38,654 bases of DNA from IMG/VR virus record IMGVR_UViG_3300048443_000082, positions 1 through 38,654 of that record. One strand, written 5' to 3'. Shown piece by piece: positions 19,988-26,510 of this stretch. Within the stretch, counting starts at the first letter, position 1. Every line of letters starts with the position of its first letter. The notes below the pieces were generated by a model, which did not search any database, was not told where the DNA came from, and saw only the letters and a program-made list of their open reading frames with translations. This DNA comes from a virus. A program made the translations under genes and the position numbers.

Positions 19988-20215
19988 ATGTTTATTGTGT
20001 GTCAGTTGTTGATCGCCGCCCTGATTGTTTTTTGTGTGATGTCCTTGCCCGTCAAAGCCCGCCGCCGGGTCATCCTTGCCGCTGTGATAGGGGCCAGTGT
20101 GCTGGTCCTGGCACTGGGGGCAACCCGTCCGCTAAATGTGGTGCTGTTTGTGATGATTACCGGCGTGGTGGGCCACTGGGTGGCCCCGTTTTTAATCAAC
20201 CGAGTGAAACTGTAA
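19988..20215 (+). CDS. Small membrane protein (75 aa)
   Basis: Two to three hydrophobic spans: FIVCQLLIAALIVFCVMSL, VILAAVIGASVLVLALGA and VVLFVMITGVVGHWVAPFLI, separated by a basic KARRR loop. AAGGAAACG precedes the ATG. Its TAA shares a base with the next ATG (TAATG), so it is co-translated with the Acb2-like gene. It could be an early membrane accessory; no family recognised. Confidence 0.55.
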   Translation: MFIVCQLLIAALIVFCVMSLPVKARRRVILAAVIGASVLVLALGATRPLNVVLFVMITGVVGHWVAPFLINRVKL

Positions 20216-20583
20216 TGAAAAAGGATATGCCCGTTAAAGGGTACCAGGTGGGCGACCTGCCCAGCGTCGAAGTGTTCGCAGATGGCCCAACCGGCCCCGG
20301 CGGTGTGCGCCATACCTATGTCTATGGCCACCATGAAAATGACTACACCTTCAATGTGGCCGGTAAGCTTTGTTTTCAGCAAGGCCACCCCGCCAAACAC
20401 GGTATCAACGGCTTAACCCTGGAATCGCTCCTGGCGGTATGCCAGCACCGCTTAACCGGCTTTCAAAAAGGGCCGTATCCGTCCGATTTTAACGCCGATG
20501 CCCTTATGCATATCGAGCGCGCCATCGAGGCGTTAAAAGACCGTCAGCGCGAAATTCAGGGCGTTACCCAGCCGGTCCCGTAA
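20215..20583 (+). CDS. Acb2/Tad1-like protein, candidate cyclic-nucleotide sponge
   Basis: A 122-aa protein; ATG overlaps the previous stop. Residues ~52-112 follow the Acb2/Tad1 hairpin-domain pattern FQ.G......GiNGlT.E.LLa....RL.gFQ.G.....N..AL.hie.Ai..L..R: here LCFQQGHPAKHGINGLTLE, then LLAVCQHRLTGFQKGPYPS and NADALMHIERAIEALKDR. Members of this family bind cyclic di- and trinucleotides or cADPR-type signals and block CBASS or Thoeris defence. Residues 1-50 are an extra, strand-rich part (PSVEVFADGPTGPGGVRHTY). Ligand choice cannot be read from sequence. Confidence 0.65.
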   Translation: MKKDMPVKGYQVGDLPSVEVFADGPTGPGGVRHTYVYGHHENDYTFNVAGKLCFQQGHPAKHGINGLTLESLLAVCQHRLTGFQKGPYPSDFNADALMHIERAIEALKDRQREIQGVTQPVP

Positions 20584-20629
20584 CGCCGGTAAGTAAATCA
20601 TTAATTCATCATTTAAAGATAGGGGCGTT

Positions 20630-20947
20630 ATGCCAATTCAGCCAGAAACAGTACGACGAGATAGCCGGGGATATTGGACCCACTCACAGCACCCACCGTG
20701 GGGGGAGTCGGTCACCGCCCTGGAGATTATGACCTGGTGCGAGCAAAACAACGTCACTCTGGCGTATTCCTGGTTTGAGCATGAAGCGCCCGCAATGGCC
20801 CAGCATAATTATTACGAACTGGGTCACGATACGTGCCTGGGCTGGGACCCGGAGCCGCCCACCAAAGATGCGTTTTGTTTGTCTATCCATGACACCGAAG
20901 ACGGCCCGGTGGCGGTGTATCTGGCCCCGATAAAGTCAGGTAATTAA
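20630..20947 (+). CDS. Conserved phage hypothetical protein (105 aa)
   Basis: Opens MPIQPETVRRDSRGYWTH and ends IHDTEDGPVAVYLAP, a pattern I associate with a widespread small phage/prophage protein (VRRD..GYWTHP ... DTEDGP). Function unknown. It follows the Acb2-like gene after a 46-base gap with its own AT-rich leader, and may belong to the same accessory set. Confidence 0.55.
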   Translation: MPIQPETVRRDSRGYWTHSQHPPWGESVTALEIMTWCEQNNVTLAYSWFEHEAPAMAQHNYYELGHDTCLGWDPEPPTKDAFCLSIHDTEDGPVAVYLAPIKSGN

Positions 20948-20951
20948 GTAA

Positions 20952-20963
20952 ATAAAGAAATAA
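20952..20963 (+). repeat. Dispersed 12-mer ATAAAGAAATAA
   Basis: One of at least five exact copies (16677, 16713 reversed, 11596 reversed, 22203), plus a near copy at 24672. Here it lies in the leader of the 78-aa gene. Confidence 0.55.
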
Positions 20964-20985
20964 GTAAATAAGGAAAATCGGAAAA

Positions 20986-21222
20986 ATGAGCAAGTTATCT
21001 CAATTAAATACCCATTTGTTTTCGCAGTTAGATCGTTTAAATAACCCGGAATTGTCCGGCGAAGCGCTAAAAGAAGAAACCGAGCGGGGCAAAACCATCG
21101 CGTCGATAAGCAAAGAAGTGATCAACAATGCCCGCCTGGCCTTTGATGTGGCCAAAGGCTACGACGAATTAAGCTTAAACGCGAAAAAGCACGTTGACGA
21201 TAACCTGTTAGAGCAAAAATAA
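20986..21222 (+). CDS. Small phage protein (78 aa)
   Basis: Helical, charged protein beginning MSKLSQLNTHLFSQLDRLNN and continuing 'EETERGKTIASISKEVINNARLAFD'. Similar short proteins are common in temperate phages of Enterobacteria, without known function. Ends 1 base before the HNH gene. Confidence 0.55.
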   Translation: MSKLSQLNTHLFSQLDRLNNPELSGEALKEETERGKTIASISKEVINNARLAFDVAKGYDELSLNAKKHVDDNLLEQK

Positions 21223-21223
21223 C

Positions 21224-22033
21224 ATGGCGTTTCGTTACACCGAGGCCATGAAAGCCTTTTTAAAAACGGGCTTCCTAACTCTGGATTATCAGCTTTTAAC
21301 CCAGGCATTTAACGCAGAATTTGGCCTGGATAAAACCCCCGGCCAGATTAACTCTGCGCTAAAAAACTATGGGTACCGCTCCGGGCCAGAAAAAGTTCGG
21401 CCGTGTCGGGCGACATATTCCAATGAACAATTAGCCTGGTTACGTGAGCATTACCCGCTAATGCCCGTATCCCAGCTAACCCCCGCGTTTAATGCCGCGT
21501 TTGCTACTGACAAAACCCCGGTGCAGATTTATGGCTGTGTAAAGCGCAACAAAATCAAATCGGGCCATCCGGGCCACTTTCAAAAAGGGAACCGGCCGTG
21601 GAATGCCGGGCTAAAAGGCTGGCAGGCCCCTGGTAAATCCCATGAAACCCGCTTTAAAAAAGGCGCAAGCCCTAAAAACCTTAACCCCATTGGCCATGAA
21701 TATGTGGGTAAGGATGATGGCTATGTGTATATCAAAACCGACCAGACCAACCCCTATACCGGCGCGCGTGGCTGGTACCGCCAAAAACAGCTAGTCACCT
21801 GGGAGCAGCACCAGGGGCCGGTCCCTAAAGGCCATTGTGTGTTGATTAAGGACGGCAATAAACGCAACTGCAGCGACATTAATAATTTAATGCTGGTCAC
21901 CCGTCGCCAGTTGGCCCAGTTAAACAAAACCGGTCTGATTGCCGCCCCGGCCGAACTGAAAGAAGCCGCCGTGGCCACCGTTGAATTAACCAGCCAGTTG
22001 CGCCGCATCGAGCGCCAACAAAAGCAGGACTAG
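21224..22033 (+). CDS. HNH endonuclease-like protein
   Basis: A 269-aa protein. The N-terminus has two repeated DNA-binding units (LTQAFNAEFGLDKTPGQINSALKN and LTPAFNAAFATDKTPVQIYGCVKR). A GN.PWN.G.KGW linker follows. Then comes an HNH_3-type core at ~150-230 (YRQKQLVTWEQHQGPVPKGHCVLIKDGNKRNCSDINNL pattern: W..H.G.vP.gh...Hkd.n..N..i.NL). The expected first His of HNH is present in EQHQGP; the last is replaced by Lys in IKDGN, so activity is uncertain. It may be a homing-type nuclease. Confidence 0.75.
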   Translation: MAFRYTEAMKAFLKTGFLTLDYQLLTQAFNAEFGLDKTPGQINSALKNYGYRSGPEKVRPCRATYSNEQLAWLREHYPLMPVSQLTPAFNAAFATDKTPVQIYGCVKRNKIKSGHPGHFQKGNRPWNAGLKGWQAPGKSHETRFKKGASPKNLNPIGHEYVGKDDGYVYIKTDQTNPYTGARGWYRQKQLVTWEQHQGPVPKGHCVLIKDGNKRNCSDINNLMLVTRRQLAQLNKTGLIAAPAELKEAAVATVELTSQLRRIERQQKQD

Positions 22034-22042
22034 CGTGTGCTG

Positions 22043-22267
22043 ATGTGCAAACACAATGTGCCCTGGTATGAATACGAACTGTGCCACGAGTGCGCCCAGG
22101 AAGAATTTGAAGACCGTCGCTTATTTGAAGCCCGGCGGGCCTGTTATCGCCCGGTTGGGGCTAAGCGCATCTACCAGAAAGATTGTGTATTACTGCGCAC
22201 CAATAAAGAAATAACTAATTCGTTACCGGCGGCCGTGTCGCCCCGGTCTTCTGATACGGAGCAGTAA
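22043..22267 (+). CDS. Small Cys/His protein (about 74-76 aa)
   Basis: ATG 22043 or GTG 22037 (two codons earlier). CKHN and CHEC near the N-terminus could bind zinc; the same CKH...C.EC start is present in the 14189 protein. The C-terminal half (TNKEITNSLPAAVSPRSSDTEQ) is low-complexity and carries the dispersed ATAAAGAAATAA 12-mer. It lies 7 bases before the integrase gene. Confidence 0.5.
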   Translation: MCKHNVPWYEYELCHECAQEEFEDRRLFEARRACYRPVGAKRIYQKDCVLLRTNKEITNSLPAAVSPRSSDTEQ

Positions 22268-22274
22268 CCCCAGC

Positions 22275-23534
22275 ATGAAAACCAAAACGGTTAAGTTGTC
22301 GGACAGTCAAATTAAACAGCACGGCCCGACACAGATTAAACAATTGATAGACGAGCGCACCGGCTTGCGCTTTCGCTATTTCACCAACCGGGCAAAAGGG
22401 GCCTTTCACTTACGCCATTACACCCAGGGTAAAGAGGTCTGGCGTAAGGTGGCGAACTGGCCCGACACCCCCGCCCATACCGTCATCGAGCGCCTTAATG
22501 ATGTGCGCATCAGGTTGTGTGCCGATATCCGCGCCGCGCGTTTGCAGGTCCAGGGCTGGCAGCAGGTGAGCGAGTTATTAACCTGGTATATGACCCGCGT
22601 TCAGCGCGCCCGTAACCTAAGTGAGCAACGCAAGGCCAGTGTAAAAAGCGCCATCTATGCCCAGTTACTGCCCCGCATCGGTCAGTTACCGGTGACCGCG
22701 TTAACCAAAGCCCAGTTAGATGATGAACTGATTTGGCCGCTGCAGGAAGAATATTGCCTGGCCTATGTGCAAAGCATTTATAAGGTACTCAAAGCCGCGT
22801 ACAAGCAAGCCTATAAGCTAGAGCGCATCGAGCAAAACCCGTTAGCCCATTGGGTCTTTTCTGATTTCATCGCCGCCCAGGTCAAGCCCAAACCCGGCGC
22901 GCTGCAACAAAAACACACCCCGGCATTAATGGCGCAGTTATCAGGCGAGTTAACCGCCCCGCGCATGTTATGTGTCTGGATGGCCTTACACGCCACACGG
23001 ATAGCCGAAACACGGTCCATGCGCTGGGCCTGGATAGATTGGGATAACCGGCGCTTTACTATCCCCGGCCAGTACACCAAAAACAAATTGCCCCATACGT
23101 TACCGCTGACCCCCTTAGCCGAACTGGTATTAAGGGTTTACAAGGTCAGTCAGCAGGCCATGAACAAAAGCCAGGTGTTTTTGTTTCCCGGCAATAACCG
23201 TAAAGCCATCAGTCACAGTAAAGCCAATGAGTGGGTGCAAAGTATCAGTAATAACGACTGGACCGCCCACGATTTACGCAAGCTGGCCCGCAGTATTTGG
23301 ACCAACCAGGGGACAGAACACTGGCTAGGGGAGCGCCTAATTAACCACGCCCAAAAGGGCCTGGATGCCGTCTATAACCAGGCACAAATCCAAGCGCGCA
23401 TGGAAAACACCTTGATCACCTATCACGGCCTTTTTTGTGCCCAGGATTTCTATGTCAGCGCACCGGGACAGTGCCGAGATCAAATAAAAACAACCCTAAG
23501 CGCCAAGCCACGCCAGATAAGGCCCACCGCTTAA
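22275..23534 (+). CDS. int: Tyrosine recombinase, P4-type integrase
   Basis: A 419-aa protein. An N-terminal arm-binding DUF4102-like part (~1-90), a SAM-like core-binding domain (~95-195) and a catalytic domain (~210-385). Visible catalytic residues: Arg242 (HATRIAE), Lys269 or 271, His332 and Arg335 (HDLR), His358 and Tyr367 (INHAQKGLDAVYN). The set is complete. Length and motifs fit P4-type integrases rather than the longer protelomerases of linear plasmid phages. It could integrate the phage or resolve plasmid dimers. Confidence 0.88.
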   Translation: MKTKTVKLSDSQIKQHGPTQIKQLIDERTGLRFRYFTNRAKGAFHLRHYTQGKEVWRKVANWPDTPAHTVIERLNDVRIRLCADIRAARLQVQGWQQVSELLTWYMTRVQRARNLSEQRKASVKSAIYAQLLPRIGQLPVTALTKAQLDDELIWPLQEEYCLAYVQSIYKVLKAAYKQAYKLERIEQNPLAHWVFSDFIAAQVKPKPGALQQKHTPALMAQLSGELTAPRMLCVWMALHATRIAETRSMRWAWIDWDNRRFTIPGQYTKNKLPHTLPLTPLAELVLRVYKVSQQAMNKSQVFLFPGNNRKAISHSKANEWVQSISNNDWTAHDLRKLARSIWTNQGTEHWLGERLINHAQKGLDAVYNQAQIQARMENTLITYHGLFCAQDFYVSAPGQCRDQIKTTLSAKPRQIRPTA

Positions 23535-23567
23535 AACCCATGATCCACCACAAAGGAGTAAACACAA

Positions 23568-23720
23568 ATGAAGCATGTGCATAAATCACTGACGAATCCC
23601 ACGCCCACACCGACTCGCCAGCAACAAGCCGATAGCGTGAAGCGTGGCGCAACGTTCAAAGGCCCACCGGGCGGGCGTGTCAGCTTGCTGGCCCTTGCCA
23701 TCCAACACGCGATGTCCTGA
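23568..23720 (+). CDS. Small basic protein after the integrase (50 aa)
   Basis: A perfect AAGGAG at 23553-23558 lies 9 bases before the ATG. Protein begins MKHVHKSLTNPTPTPTRQQQ and is basic with a short hydrophobic end (VSLLALAIQHAMS). It could be an excisionase-like or structural small protein; no motif decides. Confidence 0.5.
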   Translation: MKHVHKSLTNPTPTPTRQQQADSVKRGATFKGPPGGRVSLLALAIQHAMS

Positions 23721-23876
23721 CGAAAACCGCCGGGGACCCTGACGTTTTATTTCGTCACCACGGGCAGCAGGCTCGCGGGATTTGAGAATTTTTCGGATTC
23801 CCCATGGCTCCCCACCAGTCTAGGCAGGTACCTGACGAAATCCGCGTGTTTCGTGGCCTGGACGGCGGGGAATCCC
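23718..23876. repeat. Repeat-rich region next to int (candidate attP)
   Basis: TGACGAAA at 23718-23725 and 23833-23840 (both within CCTGACGAAA) and the reverse TTTCGTCA at 23750-23757. GGATTCCCC (23795-23803) and GGGGAATCC (23868-23876) are perfect inverted copies. A non-coding, repeat-dense stretch beside int is where P4-type phages carry attP arm sites. No tRNA-like core was seen. Confidence 0.4.
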
Positions 23877-23903
23877 CACCTTTTGATTGATTGAGGTAAA
23901 AAA

Positions 23904-24077
23904 ATGGACCTACGTTATTTAAACATTTCGCAAATGGCCGCCATGTTTGCGCTATCGCGGGACACGGTGCGCGCCCGGCTTCGCCGCGCCGGGGTGACGC
24001 CTGCCCGAACCACCGCCAAAGCCCCGCTATACGATATGGTGCAAGCTGGCCCGGCGCTGTTTGCCGCCGCCTTTTAA
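23904..24077 (+). CDS. Short HTH protein, paralogue of the terminase small subunit N-terminus
   Basis: A 57-aa protein beginning MDLRYLNISQMAAMFALSRDTVRARLRRAGVTP and ending YDMVQAGPALFAAAF. It matches the first ~65 residues of the 27042 protein (NISRLSEAFCLDRKTVRKRL ... VYALADVGPALF) in order and spacing. It is a free-standing DNA-binding domain that could compete for, or regulate at, the packaging site. GAGG lies upstream. Confidence 0.65.
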   Translation: MDLRYLNISQMAAMFALSRDTVRARLRRAGVTPARTTAKAPLYDMVQAGPALFAAAF

Positions 24078-24088
24078 GGAGTAACCCC

Positions 24089-24328
24089 ATGGAACAGTTA
24101 ATGGATTGTGTGAAAAAGCGCGCCTATCGCCAGGCGCTATCCGTGGCCCTGGCCGGAGCCTATCGGCAAAGCAAAGCGTTAGTGAATTTGTTGTGTTTGG
24201 CCTACCTGGCAGGCTTTGGTTTTTACTTTGGAGCTACCGCCGCCCTGGCGTTTGACCAGGCCGTGTTTGATGTATCCAACCTGGTACGCGTGATCCATAT
24301 CAGCGGGGGCCATGATGCCAACCAATGA
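24089..24328 (+). CDS. Small membrane protein (79 aa)
   Basis: Hydrophobic centre ALVNLLCLAYLAGFGFYFGATAALAF gives one or two membrane spans after a basic N-terminus. AAGGAG 6 bases before the ATG. Overlaps the next gene by 17 bases. Not recognised. Confidence 0.55.
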   Translation: MEQLMDCVKKRAYRQALSVALAGAYRQSKALVNLLCLAYLAGFGFYFGATAALAFDQAVFDVSNLVRVIHISGGHDANQ

Positions 24329-24659
24329 CAAACGCGAAGCGGCGCGCCTGCGAAAGCAAAAAAGCCGTGCCCGGCGCAAACAGTTTGATATGAAAGTGAT
24401 AGAGGTGCCGTTATCCGCTACCCAGCGCAAAACCCTGCAGCACACCTGTACGGTGCGCGGCGGTATCACCGGGCCGTACACCCATGGCGAATACATCGCG
24501 GCGCTGATTGAGGCGGACGCGAAACGCCTGGCCGATGAACTGGCCGCCTTAGCGCCGTGTGATAAATGCAAATCCCCGTTGCCCGAAGGGTGCGGCGGGT
24601 TATTAAAAGGCCAGACAGAATGCTTTCACCATACCCGTGCCCGCAGCCTGATGGTGTGA
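24312..24659 (+). CDS. Hypothetical protein with C-terminal Cys/His motif (115 aa)
   Basis: Very basic N-terminus (KREAARLRKQKSRARRKQF), a middle like a ribbon-helix-helix end (MKVIEVPLSATQRKTLQ ... HGEYIAALIEADAKR) and a C-terminal CDKC...C..C.H cluster that could bind zinc. Starts at ATG 24312 or 24315. The TGA stop is embedded in the 16-bp palindrome that follows. DNA or RNA binding is likely; role unknown. Confidence 0.5.
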   Translation: MMPTNDKREAARLRKQKSRARRKQFDMKVIEVPLSATQRKTLQHTCTVRGGITGPYTHGEYIAALIEADAKRLADELAALAPCDKCKSPLPEGCGGLLKGQTECFHHTRARSLMV

Positions 24660-24669
24660 CCGGTCACAC
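24654..24669. promoter_or_regulatory. 16-bp perfect palindrome, copy 1
   Basis: GTGTGACCGGTCACAC, containing TGTGA-N4-TCACA. It sits over a stop codon upstream of the methyltransferase gene. No T tract follows, so it is not a standard terminator. The same 16 bases flank the other side of the gene. Confidence 0.7.
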
Positions 24670-24713
24670 TATTAAAGAAATAACGAAATAAATAATTAAG
24701 TAAGGGTAAGCCA

Positions 24714-25313
24714 ATGTCACACCAACACGTTAACCAGTCCAGCTACGGGGTGGAGTTTTACACCCTGGCCGATATTATCGAACCGGCCCGCCAGGTCTTA
24801 GGGGCCATTGATTTAGATCCGGCCAGCAGCGAAATCGCCAATCAAACGGTACGCGCGGCGCGCATCTACACCGAAGCCGACGACGGGCTGGCCCAGCCCT
24901 GGGCCGGGCGCGTGTGGATGAATCACCCGTGGGGGGCAAAGGAAAATGCGTGTGCGAAAAACTGCAAAAAGAAACGCTGTGAAAAGCGCGGCGGGCATTT
25001 AACCAAAGCCTTTGCAGGCAATGCCGCCTGGGTAGACAAATTACACCAAAGCTATGTTAGCGGTCAGGTCAGCGCGGCGCTGTGTATCACGTACGCCAGT
25101 ACGTCCGAAGCCTGGTATAAAACCTTAAAGGCGCATTACCCGGCGTGTTACTTGGACGGGCGCACCGGCTTTCGACACCCGGATGGCACCGTGGCGGACC
25201 AAAATACCAAAGGCTGTGTGGTGCATTACCTGGGGCCGGAGGTGGCCCGGTTTAACCAGGCGTTTGCGCCCCTGGGCGATGTGTTGGTGCCCTATCGGCG
25301 CGCGGTGGCCTAG
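24714..25313 (+). CDS. DNA N6-adenine methyltransferase, phage Dam family
   Basis: A 199-aa protein of the phage DNA N-6-adenine-methyltransferase family. It has the opening 'YGVEFYTLADIIEPARQVLG' with IDLDPASSE, and the catalytic motif at ~74 reads NHPWG where most methylases have (D/N)PP(Y/W). A Cys-rich insert (CAKNCKKKRC) may bind metal. C-terminal DGRTGFRHPDG and GCVVHYLG segments are family-typical. It may protect phage DNA from host restriction. Flanked on both sides by identical palindromes. Confidence 0.82.
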   Translation: MSHQHVNQSSYGVEFYTLADIIEPARQVLGAIDLDPASSEIANQTVRAARIYTEADDGLAQPWAGRVWMNHPWGAKENACAKNCKKKRCEKRGGHLTKAFAGNAAWVDKLHQSYVSGQVSAALCITYASTSEAWYKTLKAHYPACYLDGRTGFRHPDGTVADQNTKGCVVHYLGPEVARFNQAFAPLGDVLVPYRRAVA

Positions 25314-25328
25314 TGTGACCGGTCACAC
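25313..25328. promoter_or_regulatory. 16-bp perfect palindrome, copy 2
   Basis: GTGTGACCGGTCACAC again, beginning on the last base of the methyltransferase stop codon. Identical to 24654-24669. Confidence 0.7.
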
Positions 25329-25418
25329 GGGATAATCTAACCGGCGGCCCGGTCCGATTTTTAAAAAGTGATCCAGTCTTGCAGGCCGCGCAGTATAAGG
25401 CGCTACGATTTATTTTTA

Positions 25419-25449
25419 ACACTAAAAGTGAGCCTTTTACACAAAGTGT
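25419..25449. promoter_or_regulatory. CI-type operators in the late control region
   Basis: ACACTAAAAGTGA (25419-25431) fits the operator family; ACACAAAGTGT (25439-25449) is a palindrome with a shorter centre. A TATACT at 25473-25478 may be a -10. In the 316-base gap 25329-25644 I see only these, the terminator at 25595 and no gene; it is the likely late control region for lysis and virion genes. Confidence 0.55.
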
Positions 25450-25594
25450 GTTTTTTCTTTGTCACATTTGGGTATACTTCTTTCCAACGTGGCGTTGTTG
25501 GGTTTGTTTTCCGATTTTCCTTTCAATGCCGCGTGTTCCCTACCCGCACTTTATAAGAGTAAGCGCGGAAAAATAGCGTATTGATTTTATTTAG

Positions 25595-25620
25595 CCCAGG
25601 CCCCGTGCCTGGGTTTTTTT
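25595..25620 (+). terminator. Terminator before the holin gene
   Basis: CCCAGGC / GCCTGGG stem with a 5-nt loop, then seven T. It lies between the late control region and the holin, the right place for a Q-type antitermination target. Confidence 0.8.
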
Positions 25621-25644
25621 ATGCCTGCAGTTTGGAGAAGTGGT

Positions 25645-25920
25645 ATGTCCTGGGACAGTGGAAGGGCCGTGGCGTATTTAGGCGGTAGCGCGGTGAGTTT
25701 ATCCGGCGTAGCCGACAAAGCAAAAGCGGCCACCCAGCCGGTCAAAGAAGCGGCCGACCAGACTATCAGCTTACTGCAATTTCCCGTATCGCTGGCCCAG
25801 GTCGATGTCACCGTGGGCGATATGACCACGTTACTGGGGGCCGTCGTCGTGGTGGTGCGCCTGGCGTGGGACATTTACAAAGAAGTGAAAAAGCTTAAAT
25901 CGGCGGCGGTGGATGAATGA
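25645..25920 (+). CDS. Putative holin
   Basis: A 91-aa protein from ATG 25645 with GGAGAAG upstream. One strong membrane span (MTTLLGAVVVVVRLAWDIY, ~64-82) and a basic cytoplasmic end (KEVKKLKSAA). The N-terminal half is amphipathic. It is directly upstream of the endolysin, overlapping it by 4 bases, which is the basis for the call. A single-span holin or pinholin is possible. Confidence 0.6.
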   Translation: MSWDSGRAVAYLGGSAVSLSGVADKAKAATQPVKEAADQTISLLQFPVSLAQVDVTVGDMTTLLGAVVVVVRLAWDIYKEVKKLKSAAVDE

Positions 25921-26450
25921 AATATTTTTCCATTGCCCTGGCCGATGTGCTGGCCCATGAGGGCGGCTATGTAGATAGCGCCGCCGACAACGGCGGGGCC
26001 ACCCATTACGGCATTAGCTTGCGCTTTTTGCGCACCTTGCCCGCCCTGGCCGGTGACATCAATAACGATGGCCATGTGAGCGCCGAGGATATCCAGGCCC
26101 TGACCCCGGCCACGGCGGCCGACTTTTACCGGCGTTATTTTTGGGACCATTACCGGCTGGGGGAGATTCAGGATCTGGATGTCGCCACCAAGCTGTTTAA
26201 TTTTTTTGTCAACATGCGCGGCAAAACGGCGGCGCTGATTGCCCAGCGGGCGGTCAATGATTTAGGCCATAACCTGTATTTAGATGGTATTGCCGGGTCC
26301 AAAACCCTGGCCGCGCTCAACGCGTGTTGCCCCAACGAATTATTGCCCTGTATTAAATGGCGCGCCTGGGAAGTGTACCGGGAGATTGTCGCCACCACGC
26401 CCAGCCAGGCGGTGTTTGCCAATGGCTGGCGAAAACGCGCATTTGCGTAA
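25917..26450 (+). CDS. Endolysin, GH108 family
   Basis: A 177-aa protein with the GH108 signature ADVLAHEGGYVDSAADNGGATHYGIS; Glu15 is the likely catalytic residue. C-terminal part resembles the PG-binding domain usually following GH108 (DGIAGSKTLAAL). Unusual: residues 47-59 (DINNDGHVSAEDI) form a calcium-binding EF-hand/dockerin-like loop inside the catalytic domain. No signal peptide, so it needs the holin. Degrades peptidoglycan for release. Confidence 0.9.
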   Translation: MKYFSIALADVLAHEGGYVDSAADNGGATHYGISLRFLRTLPALAGDINNDGHVSAEDIQALTPATAADFYRRYFWDHYRLGEIQDLDVATKLFNFFVNMRGKTAALIAQRAVNDLGHNLYLDGIAGSKTLAALNACCPNELLPCIKWRAWEVYREIVATTPSQAVFANGWRKRAFA

Positions 26451-26510
26451 ACCGATTGACCCAATCATTGGCGGCCCCGGCCGCCCTTGTTCATTTAAAA
26501 GGATATTCTC

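Noticed and set aside
22275-23534. Recombinase as a protelomerase
   Set aside because: Length (419 aa) and the motifs HDLR and INHAQKGLDAVYN are those of P4-type integrases, and no long telomere palindrome was seen nearby.
24654-25328. 16-bp palindromes as rho-independent terminators
   Set aside because: No T tract follows either copy and the hairpin would have no loop.
25368-25576. Overlapping ORFs of 62 and 65 codons in the late control region
   Set aside because: They cross the operators, have Phe/Arg-rich translations without a domain and no good Shine-Dalgarno.
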